Shown here: piece by piece, positions 26,415 to 35,830 of the stretch
Layout: the number at the start of each line of letters is the position of its first letter
Numbering within the stretch: the first letter of the stretch is position 1
The notes under the pieces: model-generated
What the model was told of the DNA's origin: nothing
The model's database searches: none
What the model saw: the letters and a program-made list of their open reading frames with translations, nothing else
Position numbers and translations under genes: made by a program
NCBI GenBank assembly: GCA_029976075.1
Contig: JARKNW010000123.1
Location: forward strand, 1-64,000
Direction: 5' to 3'
Length of the DNA stretch: 64,000 nucleotides
Source: Pleomorphomonas sp.
GTDB lineage: Bacteria; Pseudomonadota; Alphaproteobacteria; Rhizobiales; Pleomorphomonadaceae

Positions 26415-27491
26415 ATGGCTTCCGTCAGTATCGCGTCGGTCAACAAGTCATTTGGCGGCAATGCTGTCATCAAGGATGTCTCCGTCGATATCGCCGACGG
26501 CGAGTTCGTGATCCTGGTCGGACCGTCGGGATGCGGCAAGTCGACGCTGCTGCGCATCATCGCCGGGCTTGAAACCATCGACAGCGGCACGCTCGCCATC
26601 GGTGGGCGCCGAGTCAACGACATCGAGCCCAAGGACCGGGACATCGCCATGGTGTTCCAGAACTACGCGCTCTACCCTCACATGACGGTAGCGGCCAACA
26701 TGGCGTTCTCTCTGGTCCAGCGTGGCGTCGAGAAATCGGTCGTCGAGCAACATGTGCGGCAAGCAGCCTCCATTCTGGAGATCGAGCCGCTGCTGGGACG
26801 CTACCCCAAGCAGCTCTCCGGTGGTCAACGCCAGCGCGTTGCCATGGGGCGGGCGATCGTGCGCAATCCCAAGGTCTTCCTGTTCGACGAACCACTGTCC
26901 AATCTCGACGCCAAACTGCGCGTGCAGATGCGCGGCGAGATCAAGGCTCTGCATCATCGGCTCGCCACGACGATGATCTACGTGACGCACGATCAGATCG
27001 AAGCGATGACCATGGCCGATCGCATCGTCGTGCTGCGCGATGGCAAGGTTGAGCAGATCGGTTCGCCACTCGACCTTTATGACCATCCGGCCAACCTGTT
27101 TGTGGCTGGTTTCCTTGGCTCAAACGGAATGGCTTTCTTCCGTGGCAGCTATCGCGACGGCCGGTTCGTTTCGACCGACGGTCTCACTTTGCCGCTCGGT
27201 CAGCGCTCCGATCTCGATGGGCGTTCCGTCGTCTGCGGTGTCCGTCCGGAAGACTTCACCCTGGCCGACGATGGTGTCGAAGCGAATGTCGATGTTGTCG
27301 AGCCGACCGGTTCGGAGACGCAGGTTATCGCTCGCTGGGGCAGCCAGAAGTTCGTCTCCCTGTTCCGCGGGCGCTTTTCCGCGTCACCGGGTACCCCCAT
27401 CCGGCTGGGCATTGCACCCGGTCACGCCCACCTCTTCGACGCCGACAGTGGTCTGCGCATCGATGGCCATGCGCCATCGCTTTATGCTTGA
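26415..27491 (+). CDS. Sugar ABC transporter ATP-binding protein (MalK/UgpC type)
   Basis: A 358-residue ATPase with Walker A GPSGCGKST at 36-44, signature LSGGQRQRVAMGRAI, Walker B VFLFDEPLSNLDAKL and H-loop MIYVTHDQIEAMTMADR, followed by a C-terminal TOBE-like domain of about 120 residues. ATG 26415 has AAAGGGAAATAAGG upstream. It powers the importer made by the three preceding genes. Its close likeness to the ATPase at 8282 reflects family membership rather than a recent local duplication, as the C-terminal domains differ clearly. Confidence 0.92.
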   Translation: MASVSIASVNKSFGGNAVIKDVSVDIADGEFVILVGPSGCGKSTLLRIIAGLETIDSGTLAIGGRRVNDIEPKDRDIAMVFQNYALYPHMTVAANMAFSLVQRGVEKSVVEQHVRQAASILEIEPLLGRYPKQLSGGQRQRVAMGRAIVRNPKVFLFDEPLSNLDAKLRVQMRGEIKALHHRLATTMIYVTHDQIEAMTMADRIVVLRDGKVEQIGSPLDLYDHPANLFVAGFLGSNGMAFFRGSYRDGRFVSTDGLTLPLGQRSDLDGRSVVCGVRPEDFTLADDGVEANVDVVEPTGSETQVIARWGSQKFVSLFRGRFSASPGTPIRLGIAPGHAHLFDADSGLRIDGHAPSLYA

Positions 27492-27509
27492 AACAAGGAA
27501 CTTCCTATT

Positions 27510-28517
27510 ATGACCGCTTCCGAAAAACCCGGCCTCGTGCTCCTGAAGCGCGAGATGGATCGCCAACGCGACGATGCCGTCGCCACACTTTCCGCCGTCC
27601 GCCCGCTCGCGCAGAAGATTGCCGCCAGCATACGCGCCACCGGCCATCTCGTTCTCTATGGCATGGGCGGATCGCATAACGTCAATCGATCGGCCGAGGT
27701 TCTCTATCGCGGCCTTGGGATCGACACGCGTACCCTCGTCGCCTCCGAAGCATTGCTTGCGCCGTTGCCTTCCGCGCCGCGGACCGCATTGCTGGTATCG
27801 CAATCGGGCGGCTCGGGCGAGATCATAGAACTCGTCAAGCGGCCAGCCGGCGAGGAGCAGCGCTACGGCATGACGCTCGATGGAAACAGTCCGCTTGCCA
27901 AGGCTGTGCCATCGCTGATCGCCGTCGGCGGTCCGGAGATCGCCTACGCGGCGACGCGCAGCACGCTCCTTACCGTTACCCTGCACGCCGCATTGCTCGA
28001 AGCGCTCGGCGTCTCCACCGCATCGGTCGAGGCCGAGATTGCGAAGCCGGCGCCCGCGTTGCCGGACGGTCTCGCCCGGACACTGGCCTCGAGCGATATC
28101 ACGGTATTCGTGGCTCAGCACGCCTTGCAGGGCATTGCCGAAGGCGGCGCCCTGGCCACCATGGAACTGGCACGTCGCCCGGCAATCGCCCTCGAAGGCG
28201 GCCAGTTCCGCCATGGGCCAACCGAGTTCCTGCGTCCAGGCGCTGCCGTGGTGCTGATGCGAGGCGCCGGTCCCGACAAGGATAAGATTCCGCCGCTCGC
28301 CCGTACCGCGGTAGAATCCGGTGCCTACACAGTCGTCCTCGACGCAAGCGGTGAACCGGCTCTGCCTGGAACCATCTCGATCGCACTCGGGCGTGCCGAA
28401 GGGCTCGCAGCCTGCGTCGCCGCCCTCTACGCGCTGCAGCAGATGGTGGTGGCCACGGCCCTCATCACCGTCGACAACATCGGCGTACCGCTTCGCTCGA
28501 GCAAGGTGACGGTATGA
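27510..28517 (+). CDS. SIS-domain protein, GlmS-isomerase/FrlB-like (candidate deglycase)
   Basis: The 335-residue protein carries two SIS domains as in the isomerase half of GlmS: LVLYGMGGSHNVNRSAEVLY with LLVSQSGGSGEIIELVKR in the first, and ITVFVAQHALQGIAEGGALA followed by ALEGGQFRHGPTEFLRPG in the second. It lacks the glutaminase domain. Stand-alone enzymes of this size include FrlB and FraB, which cleave phosphorylated fructosyl-amino acids, and AgaS-type deaminase/isomerases. The adjoining PfkB kinase and importer favour a phosphorylate-then-cleave route for a glycated amine. This is inference, since active-site chemistry differs subtly within the family. Confidence 0.8.
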   Translation: MTASEKPGLVLLKREMDRQRDDAVATLSAVRPLAQKIAASIRATGHLVLYGMGGSHNVNRSAEVLYRGLGIDTRTLVASEALLAPLPSAPRTALLVSQSGGSGEIIELVKRPAGEEQRYGMTLDGNSPLAKAVPSLIAVGGPEIAYAATRSTLLTVTLHAALLEALGVSTASVEAEIAKPAPALPDGLARTLASSDITVFVAQHALQGIAEGGALATMELARRPAIALEGGQFRHGPTEFLRPGAAVVLMRGAGPDKDKIPPLARTAVESGAYTVVLDASGEPALPGTISIALGRAEGLAACVAALYALQQMVVATALITVDNIGVPLRSSKVTV

Positions 28518-29422
28518 GCAGGACGGGCGCCACCATCCATGTGGTCGGCAATCTCAATGTCGATCTCATCATGGGAACGTTGTGCGCTTGGCCAGCGATC
28601 GGGACCGAAACCGTGCTGCCGCACTCCGAGCTGCGGCTCGGAGGCGCAGCCGGCAACACCGCGCTGGCACTGAGAGCCATCGGCGCCCGTTACAATCTGA
28701 TCGCTTCGCGCGGCAGCGACATCTTCGGCGCCTGGTTGGCCGAGCAGTTCGGATCGGACGCACTGTCCGATCCGCCGCTGCCCGCACCGACGACGATCTC
28801 CGTCGGCCTGGTTGATCCCAGCGGTGAGCGAACCTTCCTGACTTCCACCGGCCATCTGGACGCCTGGGATGCAGCAACCGTCGCGACACGCTTGTCGGCG
28901 GAAGTGCGGCCGGGCGACTGGGTTCTTCTGACCGGCAGCTTCCTCTGCCCTCGGATTGCGGCCACCCAATCCGAACTGCTGTCACTGTTGAACAGCCTTG
29001 GCGCTCGCATCGCCCTCGACCCCGGTTGGCCGACTGGCGGGTGGACCGATGACATCAAGGCGGCGACGCATCGCTGGCTCGGTGCAAGCCATTGTCTGCT
29101 GTTCAACGAGGTCGAAGCAACCTCGCTGACCGGCGAGACCGACATTGTCGCCGCAGCTCGAGCTCTTGCTGCGATGATGCCGAGCAACGGCATGGTCGTG
29201 ATCAAGCGAGGCGCCGATGGTGCCGATGCTTGGCAGAATGGCGAGCACCATCACGCAGCCTCTCCCAAGGTCAAGGTGATCGACACCATCGGTGCGGGCG
29301 ACATTTTCAACGCGGGCTTCCTGCATCCGATGGCTGACGGGCGAGATATCGACGCCGCCCTCGCGGCCGGAGTTGCGCTGGCATCCCGAGCGATATCCAC
29401 CTCCCCGAGACAGATCGCCTAA
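28514..29422 (+). CDS. PfkB-family carbohydrate kinase
   Basis: A 302-residue ribokinase-type sugar kinase. The N-terminus IHVVGNLNVDLIMG and the C-terminal DTIGAGDIFNAGFL are the two PfkB signatures, with the catalytic aspartate at D263 in GAGD. It would phosphorylate the imported sugar or sugar-amine with ATP before the SIS enzyme acts, as FrlD does for fructoselysine in the known frl pathway. Its ATG overlaps the SIS gene stop by 4 bp. It is the last gene of the LacI operon. Confidence 0.88.
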   Translation: MSRTGATIHVVGNLNVDLIMGTLCAWPAIGTETVLPHSELRLGGAAGNTALALRAIGARYNLIASRGSDIFGAWLAEQFGSDALSDPPLPAPTTISVGLVDPSGERTFLTSTGHLDAWDAATVATRLSAEVRPGDWVLLTGSFLCPRIAATQSELLSLLNSLGARIALDPGWPTGGWTDDIKAATHRWLGASHCLLFNEVEATSLTGETDIVAAARALAAMMPSNGMVVIKRGADGADAWQNGEHHHAASPKVKVIDTIGAGDIFNAGFLHPMADGRDIDAALAAGVALASRAISTSPRQIA

Positions 29423-29498
29423 TGCTGGCGCAACGCTGCAGGGCGGGCCGAAACTCACTGATCTTGCCGGCGTCGCAGCCCCTTTACCTTGGCATCGC

Positions 29499-30362
29499 CT
29501 AGGCGGGGCCGAACTCGGCTCTCCTGGCAAGGATGCTGTCAGCGATGGCCTCGGCCACGGCGGAAACACGGCTGGAGCCGGCAAGATCGGCATGCGTGAC
29601 CATGAACACCGGGCGTTCCATGACATTGCCATCCGGCAGACGCGCGGCAACCAAGGCCAAGCCTGCTGGACGAGCAAGAAAGTGCGGCAGCACGGCGACA
29701 CCCAAACCTTGCCGCACCGCCTCGACCTGCGAGTCGAGGGCGTTGACGATAAATCGTGGCGTGCCCGGCACGGCGAAGGCGCGCGACCATGCGAGAACGG
29801 TGCCCAGGCTGACTTGTTCCGGCCAGGAAACATGACGAGCCGGCCGAGAACCATCCGGCGGACCATAAAGCCCGAACCCCATCACCACCAGTTGGCGTAC
29901 CCGTAGGTGACCGTGATCGGGCCGCAGCATGCGCAAAGCCAGATCGGCATCTCGGCGATGCAGATTGACAGCCTGGGTGCTGAACAAGATTTCCACATCC
30001 AGCCCCGGATGCGCCCCCATCAGCGGTGCCAGCGCAGACACCAGCAGGGGAGTGATCAGGCTCTCTATGCTGGCAATGCGGACATGACCGCGAATTTGAT
30101 CCTGCTCGCCCGCTTCCCTCCGCAACCCGGCCAGCGCTTCTTCCGCCGCCTCGGCACGTGGCAATAGCGCCATACCCTGATCGGTGAGGCTGTAGCCACT
30201 CTGATGGCGCAGAAACAGCGGCACGCCGAGCGCAGCCTCAAACCGTTCGATCCGGCGCGAGACGGTGGCCACGCCGGCGCGCATGCGACGGGCCGCACCG
30301 GTCAGGCTCCCCTCACGGGCAAGGGCGAGAAAGACGCGCAGGTCATCCCAGTTCGGTTGCAT
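29499..30362 (-). CDS. LysR family transcriptional regulator
   Basis: A 287-residue regulator with the N-terminal winged helix LRVFLALAREGSLTGAARRM, continuing into VATVSRRIERFEAALGVPLFLR. The remainder is the LysR effector-binding domain (HVRIASIESLITPLLVSALA). It is transcribed divergently from the EamA exporter gene, with fewer than 100 bp between their starts, the standard layout for a LysR protein that controls its neighbour. A pair of direct repeats covers its own start region. The ligand is unknown. Confidence 0.9.
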   Translation of the reverse strand: MQPNWDDLRVFLALAREGSLTGAARRMRAGVATVSRRIERFEAALGVPLFLRHQSGYSLTDQGMALLPRAEAAEEALAGLRREAGEQDQIRGHVRIASIESLITPLLVSALAPLMGAHPGLDVEILFSTQAVNLHRRDADLALRMLRPDHGHLRVRQLVVMGFGLYGPPDGSRPARHVSWPEQVSLGTVLAWSRAFAVPGTPRFIVNALDSQVEAVRQGLGVAVLPHFLARPAGLALVAARLPDGNVMERPVFMVTHADLAGSSRVSAVAEAIADSILARRAEFGPA

Positions 30363-30363
30363 G

Positions 30364-30409
30364 ATCTTCCATAATCGGAAAATTGTTTTCCCCTATCTTC
30401 CATATTCGG
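30364..30409. promoter_or_regulatory. Direct repeats in the LysR/EamA divergent promoter (putative LysR sites)
   Basis: ATCTTCCATAATCGG (30364-30378) and ATCTTCCATATTCGG (30395-30409) differ at one base and are 31 bp apart, about three helix turns. The first continues into AA, forming the dyad TTCC-N6-GGAA. Same-face spacing suggests two bound regulator units. Confidence 0.6.
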
Positions 30410-30460
30410 CGAGCGGCGAAAAGAAGAAAGTCTCGGGCACCGAAAGTTGAGGTTCTCCCG

Positions 30461-31372
30461 ATGTCCGACATACCCATGACCTGCAGCAAGAACCTGGATT
30501 CCAGAGCATTCTTCCTCAGCGCGCTCGCCGCCGTCTTCTGGGGCACGAATTTCGAGGCCACCCGGCTCGTCTTGATCGAAATGCCACCATGGACCGCCGC
30601 TGCGTTGCGGTTTGCAGTGGCGGCCGCCTTGGCGCTGCTCTGGCTCTGGTCGACGCGGGGGCTCGATCTCGGCGTCCTTCGGCGAAACGCGATCGCCTTT
30701 GCATCTCTGGGGCTGATCGGCGTGACGGGCTTCAATGCGGCGCTCTTTCTGGGCATGAAAACGTCCAGCCCGGTGACCGCCGCCTTGATCATGGGCACCA
30801 GCCCGCTGACGACCAACCTTCTCGATGCAATCATCAATCGGCGACGCCCGGCAGGCCTGGCATTGATCGGCATGGCAATCAGCTTGATCGGCGTGGCGCT
30901 GACGGTGGGCGCTTTCTCCGGTGCGCGCCTTGCCCCAGGCGACATTCTGATTGCGGGAGGAAGCCTCGCCTGGGCGCTCTACTCCATCGGATGCCGTCGG
31001 TGGGTGGCCGGCGCAGCTCCTCTCGAAACAACAGTGTGGACCATGGTCTTCGGCGCCAGCGCGCTGGTGGCGATCGCCTTCACACTGGAAAGCCCAATGC
31101 GGCTGCTGGCCGGGGCGTCGCCGGTTTTCTGGCTGGCCAGCCTGCACATGGCATTCATCGGCTCGGTGCTGGCCTTCGTCTTCTGGCAGGTTGGCATCGC
31201 ACAGCGCGGACCGGCCGCGACCTCTGTTCTATTCAATCTGGTCCCGGTCTCGGCGCTGATGATCGCCGCGATCTTCGGGCGGCTACCTGGCTTGTCGCAA
31301 GTTCTCGGCGTCGCTGTCGCGATCTTCGGAGTCTGGCTCGCCAGCGGAGTCAGCCGCACACAACGGAGATAG
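30461..31372 (+). CDS. EamA/DMT family transporter
   Basis: A 303-residue inner-membrane protein with about ten hydrophobic segments in two EamA repeats, starting AFFLSALAAVFWGTNFEATR and again at GDILIAGGSLAWALYSIGCR. Drug/metabolite transporters usually export amino acids or small metabolites. ATG 30461 follows a GAGGT ribosome site; an upstream TTG at 30383 would run through the regulatory repeats and is rejected. It is probably regulated by the divergent LysR protein. Confidence 0.85.
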   Translation: MSDIPMTCSKNLDSRAFFLSALAAVFWGTNFEATRLVLIEMPPWTAAALRFAVAAALALLWLWSTRGLDLGVLRRNAIAFASLGLIGVTGFNAALFLGMKTSSPVTAALIMGTSPLTTNLLDAIINRRRPAGLALIGMAISLIGVALTVGAFSGARLAPGDILIAGGSLAWALYSIGCRRWVAGAAPLETTVWTMVFGASALVAIAFTLESPMRLLAGASPVFWLASLHMAFIGSVLAFVFWQVGIAQRGPAATSVLFNLVPVSALMIAAIFGRLPGLSQVLGVAVAIFGVWLASGVSRTQRR

Positions 31373-31783
31373 ATGGCACATCCTCGCGGTACCGAGGTCT
31401 TCATAAAAGCTGCCAGCCCATCAATCTGATAAGCGGATCGACCTCATCGCTTTCAGCGGGCTGATCGCACCCGGCATCGATCTTATCCTTCAGGAACAGA
31501 CCAAACGCCAGAGAATCGAGTTCGGCGGTCGCCCAGCGACCGCCGACACAGTTCTACCCGGCAATGGAATGTTCAACGTCAGACTGGCTATCGATCGCCA
31601 GCCTAGGAGCTTGATATCAGGCTTTGACGGAGCATTGTTGTCCCCGGCTTTTCGAATGCACTATGGGCAAATTTTTGGCGGCGGCGCCAGAAAAACAGAT
31701 GGCGATCCATCGAGCGACAAACCCGCGCCCCATCGATTCAGCTGGCGTCCTCCTACTCGGCTGCCGCTTCATCTCTTATGACT
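31373..31783. other. Intergenic region between EamA and the mhp cluster, with a possible gene remnant
   Basis: No intact gene was found. On the minus strand a short open frame from about 31552 down to a stop at 31401-31403 reads like protein (it includes ATAELDSLAFGLFLKDKIDA), but it has no start codon and an in-frame stop sits at its upstream end. It could be the tail of a decayed gene. The family was not recognised. The remainder shows nothing distinctive. Confidence 0.3.
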
Positions 31784-32815
31784 TCACACCGAAGCGCGCG
31801 CTTTGAGAATGTCGAGCGCGACATCGACGATCATGTCTTCCTGTCCGCCAACCATATGACGGCGCCCCAGTTCGGAGAGGATATCGCGCGCATCGACACC
31901 ATAGAGCCTGGAAGCCGCCTCGGCATGCCGCAGAAAGCTCGAATATACGCCGGCAAAGCCCAGTGACAGGGTTTCGCGATCGACCCGGACCGGCCGGTCC
32001 TGCAACGGCCGCACCAGATCGTCGGCGGCATCCATCAAGGGAAACAGATCGCAACCGGTCTTGATTCCCATTCGCTCCAAGACTGCAATCAGGGCCTCCA
32101 GTGGTGCGTTACCTGCGCCGGCCCCCATTCCGGCCAGCGACGCATCTACCCTGACAGCCCCCGCTTCGATCCCTGCCAAGGTGTTCGCAACGCCAAGAGT
32201 GAGATTGTTATGGGTGTGAACGCCGACCTCCGTCTCAGGCTTCAGCGCCGCCCGCACAGCTTTGACGCGGGCTGAATAGTCGCGCGGCAAGAGTGCGCCC
32301 GCGGAATCGGTGATGTAGACGCATTCGGCACCATAGCTCTCCATGAGCCGCGCCTGTTCGATCAACGTTTCCACCGGTGCCATATGGGCCATCATCAGGA
32401 AGCCGACGGTGTCCATGCCAAGGCTACGAGCCGCCTCGATGTGCTGACGCGACACATCGGCTTCGGTACAGTGGGTGGCGATGCGCACCGAACGGGCGCC
32501 AACGGCATGCGCCGCCTTCAGGTCATGGACGGTGCCGATGCCGGGTAGGAGCAGCACCGTGATCACCGCCGTTTTCACCTCTTCGGCGGCGGCGGCAATC
32601 CATTCGACATCGTCATGGGCGCCAAAGCCATAGTTGAAGGTCGAGCCTGAAATCCCATCTCCATGCGTGACTTCGATGGCATCGACACCCGCGCGGTCGA
32701 GTGCACGGGCGATCGTCCGTATCTGGTCGACGTCGTAACGGTGGCGGATCGAATGCATGCCGTCACGCAGGGTCACGTCCTGCACATAAATGCGGCTCTG
32801 GTCGGGGCGGGCCAT
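31784..32815 (-). CDS. mhpE: 4-hydroxy-2-oxovalerate aldolase
   Basis: This 343-residue enzyme splits 4-hydroxy-2-oxopentanoate into pyruvate and acetaldehyde, the last carbon-cleaving step of meta-cleavage pathways. The N-terminus has the HMGL-like signature [20 protein letters not shown] (R17, D18), and the metal-binding [19 protein letters not shown] appears near residue 200. It overlaps the dehydrogenase gene by one base. In this family the two proteins form a complex that channels acetaldehyde. It is the last gene of the mhp operon. Confidence 0.93.
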   Translation of the reverse strand: MARPDQSRIYVQDVTLRDGMHSIRHRYDVDQIRTIARALDRAGVDAIEVTHGDGISGSTFNYGFGAHDDVEWIAAAAEEVKTAVITVLLLPGIGTVHDLKAAHAVGARSVRIATHCTEADVSRQHIEAARSLGMDTVGFLMMAHMAPVETLIEQARLMESYGAECVYITDSAGALLPRDYSARVKAVRAALKPETEVGVHTHNNLTLGVANTLAGIEAGAVRVDASLAGMGAGAGNAPLEALIAVLERMGIKTGCDLFPLMDAADDLVRPLQDRPVRVDRETLSLGFAGVYSSFLRHAEAASRLYGVDARDILSELGRRHMVGGQEDMIVDVALDILKARASV

Positions 32816-33756
32816 CAGGCGGCTTCCTTGTCGAGTTTGCGGGCGGCCCAGCGGTCGGCGGTGACCAGAGCGGCCGAGGTCATGATGTCGAGATTGCCGG
32901 CATAGGCGGGCAAATAGTGCGCGGCTCCCTCGACCTCGATCATGATGGAGGTCTTGAGGCCGGAAACCGGCCCCACGCCGGGGATGCGAACCGGAGCGTT
33001 ATCGCCGATCAGCTCGAACTGTACCTTTTGCTTCAGCCGATAGCCCGGCACATATCGGCGGACCTCCCGTTCCATCTCCAAGATCGACGCCTCGATCGCG
33101 GCGGGATCGCCACCCTGGCTGAGCGTGAAGACCGTATCGCGCATGATCAGCGGTGGTTCGGCGGGATTGAGGACGATGATCGCCTTGCCGCGTTCGGCGC
33201 CCCCGAGTACCTCGATCGCCTTCGAGGTGGTTTCGGTGAACTCGTCGATGTTGGCGCGCGTACCGGGACCGGCCGACTTGGACGCGATCGAGGCAACGAT
33301 TTCGCCGTAGATGAGGCGTTGCGACGCACGCCTCACCGCATACACCATGGGAATGGTAGCCTGACCGCCACAGGTGACCATGTTGACGTTGGGCTCGTCG
33401 TGGGCGGCATAGCCGTTGATGGCCGGGACGACAAAGGGGCCGATTGCCGCCGGGGTCAGATCGATCACCTTCTTGCCGTGGCGCCGAAGGAGCGCGTCGT
33501 TATGGACATGCGCGTGCGCCGAGGTGGCGTCGAAGACGACGGCGATGTCGTCGTAGCCAGGCATGCCGATCAGGCCATCGATGCCCTCATGAGTGATCGG
33601 AACCCCAAGCCGGGCAGCGCGGGCGAGTCCGTCGGACTTGGGATCGATACCGACAAAGGCTCCCATCTCGAGGTTCTCAGCGGTGCGCATGATCTTGATC
33701 ATCAGGTCGGTGCCAATGTTGCCCGAGCCGATGATCGCGCATTTGAGTTTGGTCAT
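32815..33756 (-). CDS. mhpF: Acetaldehyde dehydrogenase (acetylating)
   Basis: A 313-residue NAD- and CoA-dependent enzyme that turns acetaldehyde into acetyl-CoA. It has the Rossmann motif GSGNIG at 10-15 and the catalytic cysteine C129 in [23 protein letters not shown] 33756, preceded by an AGGAG-type site, gives the normal N-terminus TKLKCAIIG. The frame is open further upstream but that part overlaps the hemerythrin gene and is not coding. It is coupled to mhpE by a TGATG junction. Confidence 0.93.
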   Translation of the reverse strand: MTKLKCAIIGSGNIGTDLMIKIMRTAENLEMGAFVGIDPKSDGLARAARLGVPITHEGIDGLIGMPGYDDIAVVFDATSAHAHVHNDALLRRHGKKVIDLTPAAIGPFVVPAINGYAAHDEPNVNMVTCGGQATIPMVYAVRRASQRLIYGEIVASIASKSAGPGTRANIDEFTETTSKAIEVLGGAERGKAIIVLNPAEPPLIMRDTVFTLSQGGDPAAIEASILEMEREVRRYVPGYRLKQKVQFELIGDNAPVRIPGVGPVSGLKTSIMIEVEGAAHYLPAYAGNLDIMTSAALVTADRWAARKLDKEAA

Positions 33757-33796
33757 GCCGTCTCCTGGTTTGACTTCGGTATGAGCTTTCAGATGA

Positions 33797-34366
33797 TCAG
33801 CGTCCGAGCGGGTCGGGCGTATGGGCGGCGAGGCGCCGGAACAATTCGCGGAAAACCTTGCGCTGCTCGGCCTTTGCGGGATCTTGCTGGTTTGCGAGAA
33901 ATGCCTCGTCGATGCGCTGCCAGTCGGCAGCCCCGAGCCTGTCGCGGGCAAGCGGCAACAGGTGTCGCTCCTCTTTTCCCATGTGGCCCCATTGCAGGTC
34001 CGCATAGCTGCGCACCGTGGCCGCAAAGACGGGAAATGCCGATGCCCCGAGAACGCGGTAGGCAAGAAGCGAGGACACCAACTGCTGGCCAAGGCTTTGA
34101 CCGCGTTCATGTTCCTCATGGATCTGCTCGATTGCAGGATCCTGCTCGGGCATGCCGCGGGCCAACGGGTCATAGATGTAGGTGTCTTCCTTGGGGTGAT
34201 GCAGCGTTTCCGGCATCGCCTCGATGTAGAAGACCATCATGTCGAGCAGCTCAAAATCGGGTTCGATCTTGCCGGCCTCGATCCCGTCGATCACGACGGT
34301 GAGGCTCGAAAGCACCGAGGCGATGGCGCGATGTTCGTCGCGGATGATGTCGATGGCGCGTGTCAT
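33797..34366 (-). CDS. Hemerythrin HHE-domain protein
   Basis: A 189-residue helical protein with hemerythrin-type ligands: DEHRA near the N-terminus, HHPKED, HEEHER, and [11 protein letters not shown]. These bind a di-iron centre that can carry O2 or sense oxygen or nitric oxide. It sits inside the mhp operon, 11 bp after livF and 40 bp before mhpF, in a pathway that has one monooxygenase and one ring-cleaving dioxygenase. An oxygen-handling or iron-protecting role there is inferred. No signal peptide or membrane helix is visible, so it is cytoplasmic. Confidence 0.87.
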   Translation of the reverse strand: MTRAIDIIRDEHRAIASVLSSLTVVIDGIEAGKIEPDFELLDMMVFYIEAMPETLHHPKEDTYIYDPLARGMPEQDPAIEQIHEEHERGQSLGQQLVSSLLAYRVLGASAFPVFAATVRSYADLQWGHMGKEERHLLPLARDRLGAADWQRIDEAFLANQQDPAKAEQRKVFRELFRRLAAHTPDPLGR

Positions 34367-34377
34367 GGCGACGATCC

Positions 34378-35079
34378 TCAGGAAAGCGCAACGAGGCGAT
34401 GGAGTCGATCGGGATCGGCGCAGAGCTCCTCACTCGGACCCCGATGGACGACCTGACCCCGGTCGAGCACGATGGCTTCCCGCGTCAGCTTCAGGGCGAG
34501 GCGGGCGTGCTGCTCGACGACAATGACCGCGAGACCGTTGTCGTTGACGAGATCGGTGACCACGTTCATCAGCTCCTCGACGATGATCGGTGCGAGGCCC
34601 TCCATCGGCTCGTCGAGCAGCAGAAGCCTGGGGTTGGTCATAAGCGCCCTGGCGATCGCCAGCATTTGCTGTTCGCCACCGGAGAGCTGGTTCCCCATGT
34701 TGGTGCGCCGCTCCTCCAGGCGAGGAAAGATGCGGTAGACAGCTCCGAGGTTGAACGGTCCCTGGCGGGCGACCGCCGTCAGATGCTCTTCCACCGAGAG
34801 CGAGGGGAACATCAGTCGCTCCTGCGGTACCCAGCCAATTCCGCTCCGGGCGCGCTGGTATGGCGGCCGTCGCGAGATGTCGCGGCCCGCGAACCGGATC
34901 TGGCCGGCGTGGCGACGCGTCAGCCCCATCAGCGTCATCAACAGTGTCGACTTGCCAACCCCGTTGCGGCCGAGCAACGCCAGGCTTCCGCCCTCCTCCA
35001 GCGTCAGCGATACGTCGTCGAGCACGCGGGCTTCGCCGTAGCCGGCAGTGACGGCCTCGAAGGCGAGCAGCTCAGACAT
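34378..35079 (-). CDS. livF: Branched-chain-type ABC transporter ATP-binding protein (LivF)
   Basis: A 233-residue ATPase with Walker A GRNGVGKST, signature LSGGEQQMLAIARAL, Walker B LLLLDEPMEGLAPII and H-loop IVVEQHARLALKL. These are the hallmarks of the LivF branch. It overlaps livG by 8 bp. Although the family is named for leucine, isoleucine and valine uptake, many members import aromatic acids; its place inside the mhp genes suggests a phenylpropanoid-type substrate. Confidence 0.92.
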   Translation of the reverse strand: MSELLAFEAVTAGYGEARVLDDVSLTLEEGGSLALLGRNGVGKSTLLMTLMGLTRRHAGQIRFAGRDISRRPPYQRARSGIGWVPQERLMFPSLSVEEHLTAVARQGPFNLGAVYRIFPRLEERRTNMGNQLSGGEQQMLAIARALMTNPRLLLLDEPMEGLAPIIVEELMNVVTDLVNDNGLAVIVVEQHARLALKLTREAIVLDRGQVVHRGPSEELCADPDRLHRLVALS

Positions 35080-35830
35080 GTTGCGCCTCCCCGAGATATA
35101 CTTCGCGCACTCGCGCGTCCGCCATGATCTCCGATGGTGTCCCTTCGGTCAGCACACGCCCTGCCACTAGCACGGTGATGCGTTCGGCGAAGCGGAACAC
35201 CAGGTTCATATCGTGCTCGATGAACAGGATGGTCACGTCCCTGGGCAGACGGGCGATGACGTTGAACATCTCGCCGCTTTCACCGGCCGGGATGCCGGCC
35301 GCCGGTTCGTCGAGCAGCAGGATCTTCGGCTTCAGCGCCAGTGCCAGTGCGATCTCCAACAGGCGCTGTCTGCCATAGGCGAGGGAGCGGGTCGGACGGG
35401 CAGCGTCGGCGGCAAGACCGAGATCCTCGATCAGCGCCATGGCTTCGTCGATCGCCTGATGGTGGCGGGTCACCGGGCGAAACCAATGACGGGTCAGCCC
35501 CTCGCGCTCGAGGATGGCGAGCGTCACCGATTCCAGCGGGTTGAGGCCGGGAAACAACGTGTTGATTTGAAAGGTGCGGGCGATGCCCTTGGCGACGCGT
35601 GCCGAAGGACCGAGATGGGTCACTCTCTCCGTGCCGACGAAAACGTCGCCTGACGTCGGCGCGAAGGTCCCGGTGATCAGGTTGATGAAGGTGGTCTTGC
35701 CGGCGCCGTTCGGACCGATCAGAGCGTGGCGCGCGCCGACCGGCAAGGACAGGTCGATGTCACTGTTGGCCTTGAAGCTGCCCCAGCTCTTGGAAAGTCC
35801 CTCGGTTCTCAAGGCGATGGAGGTGCTCAT
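35072..35830 (-). CDS. livG: Branched-chain-type ABC transporter ATP-binding protein (LivG)
   Basis: A 252-residue ATPase with Walker A GPNGAGKTT, a LivG-type insert after the Q-loop (ARTFQINTLFPGLNPLESV), signature LAYGRQRLLEIALAL and Walker B ILLLDEPAAGIPAGE. The LAYGRQR signature replaces the canonical LSGGQ, as is usual in LivG. It pairs with LivF. Its ATG overlaps livM by 4 bp. Confidence 0.92.
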   Translation of the reverse strand: MSTSIALRTEGLSKSWGSFKANSDIDLSLPVGARHALIGPNGAGKTTFINLITGTFAPTSGDVFVGTERVTHLGPSARVAKGIARTFQINTLFPGLNPLESVTLAILEREGLTRHWFRPVTRHHQAIDEAMALIEDLGLAADAARPTRSLAYGRQRLLEIALALALKPKILLLDEPAAGIPAGESGEMFNVIARLPRDVTILFIEHDMNLVFRFAERITVLVAGRVLTEGTPSEIMADARVREVYLGEAQHV

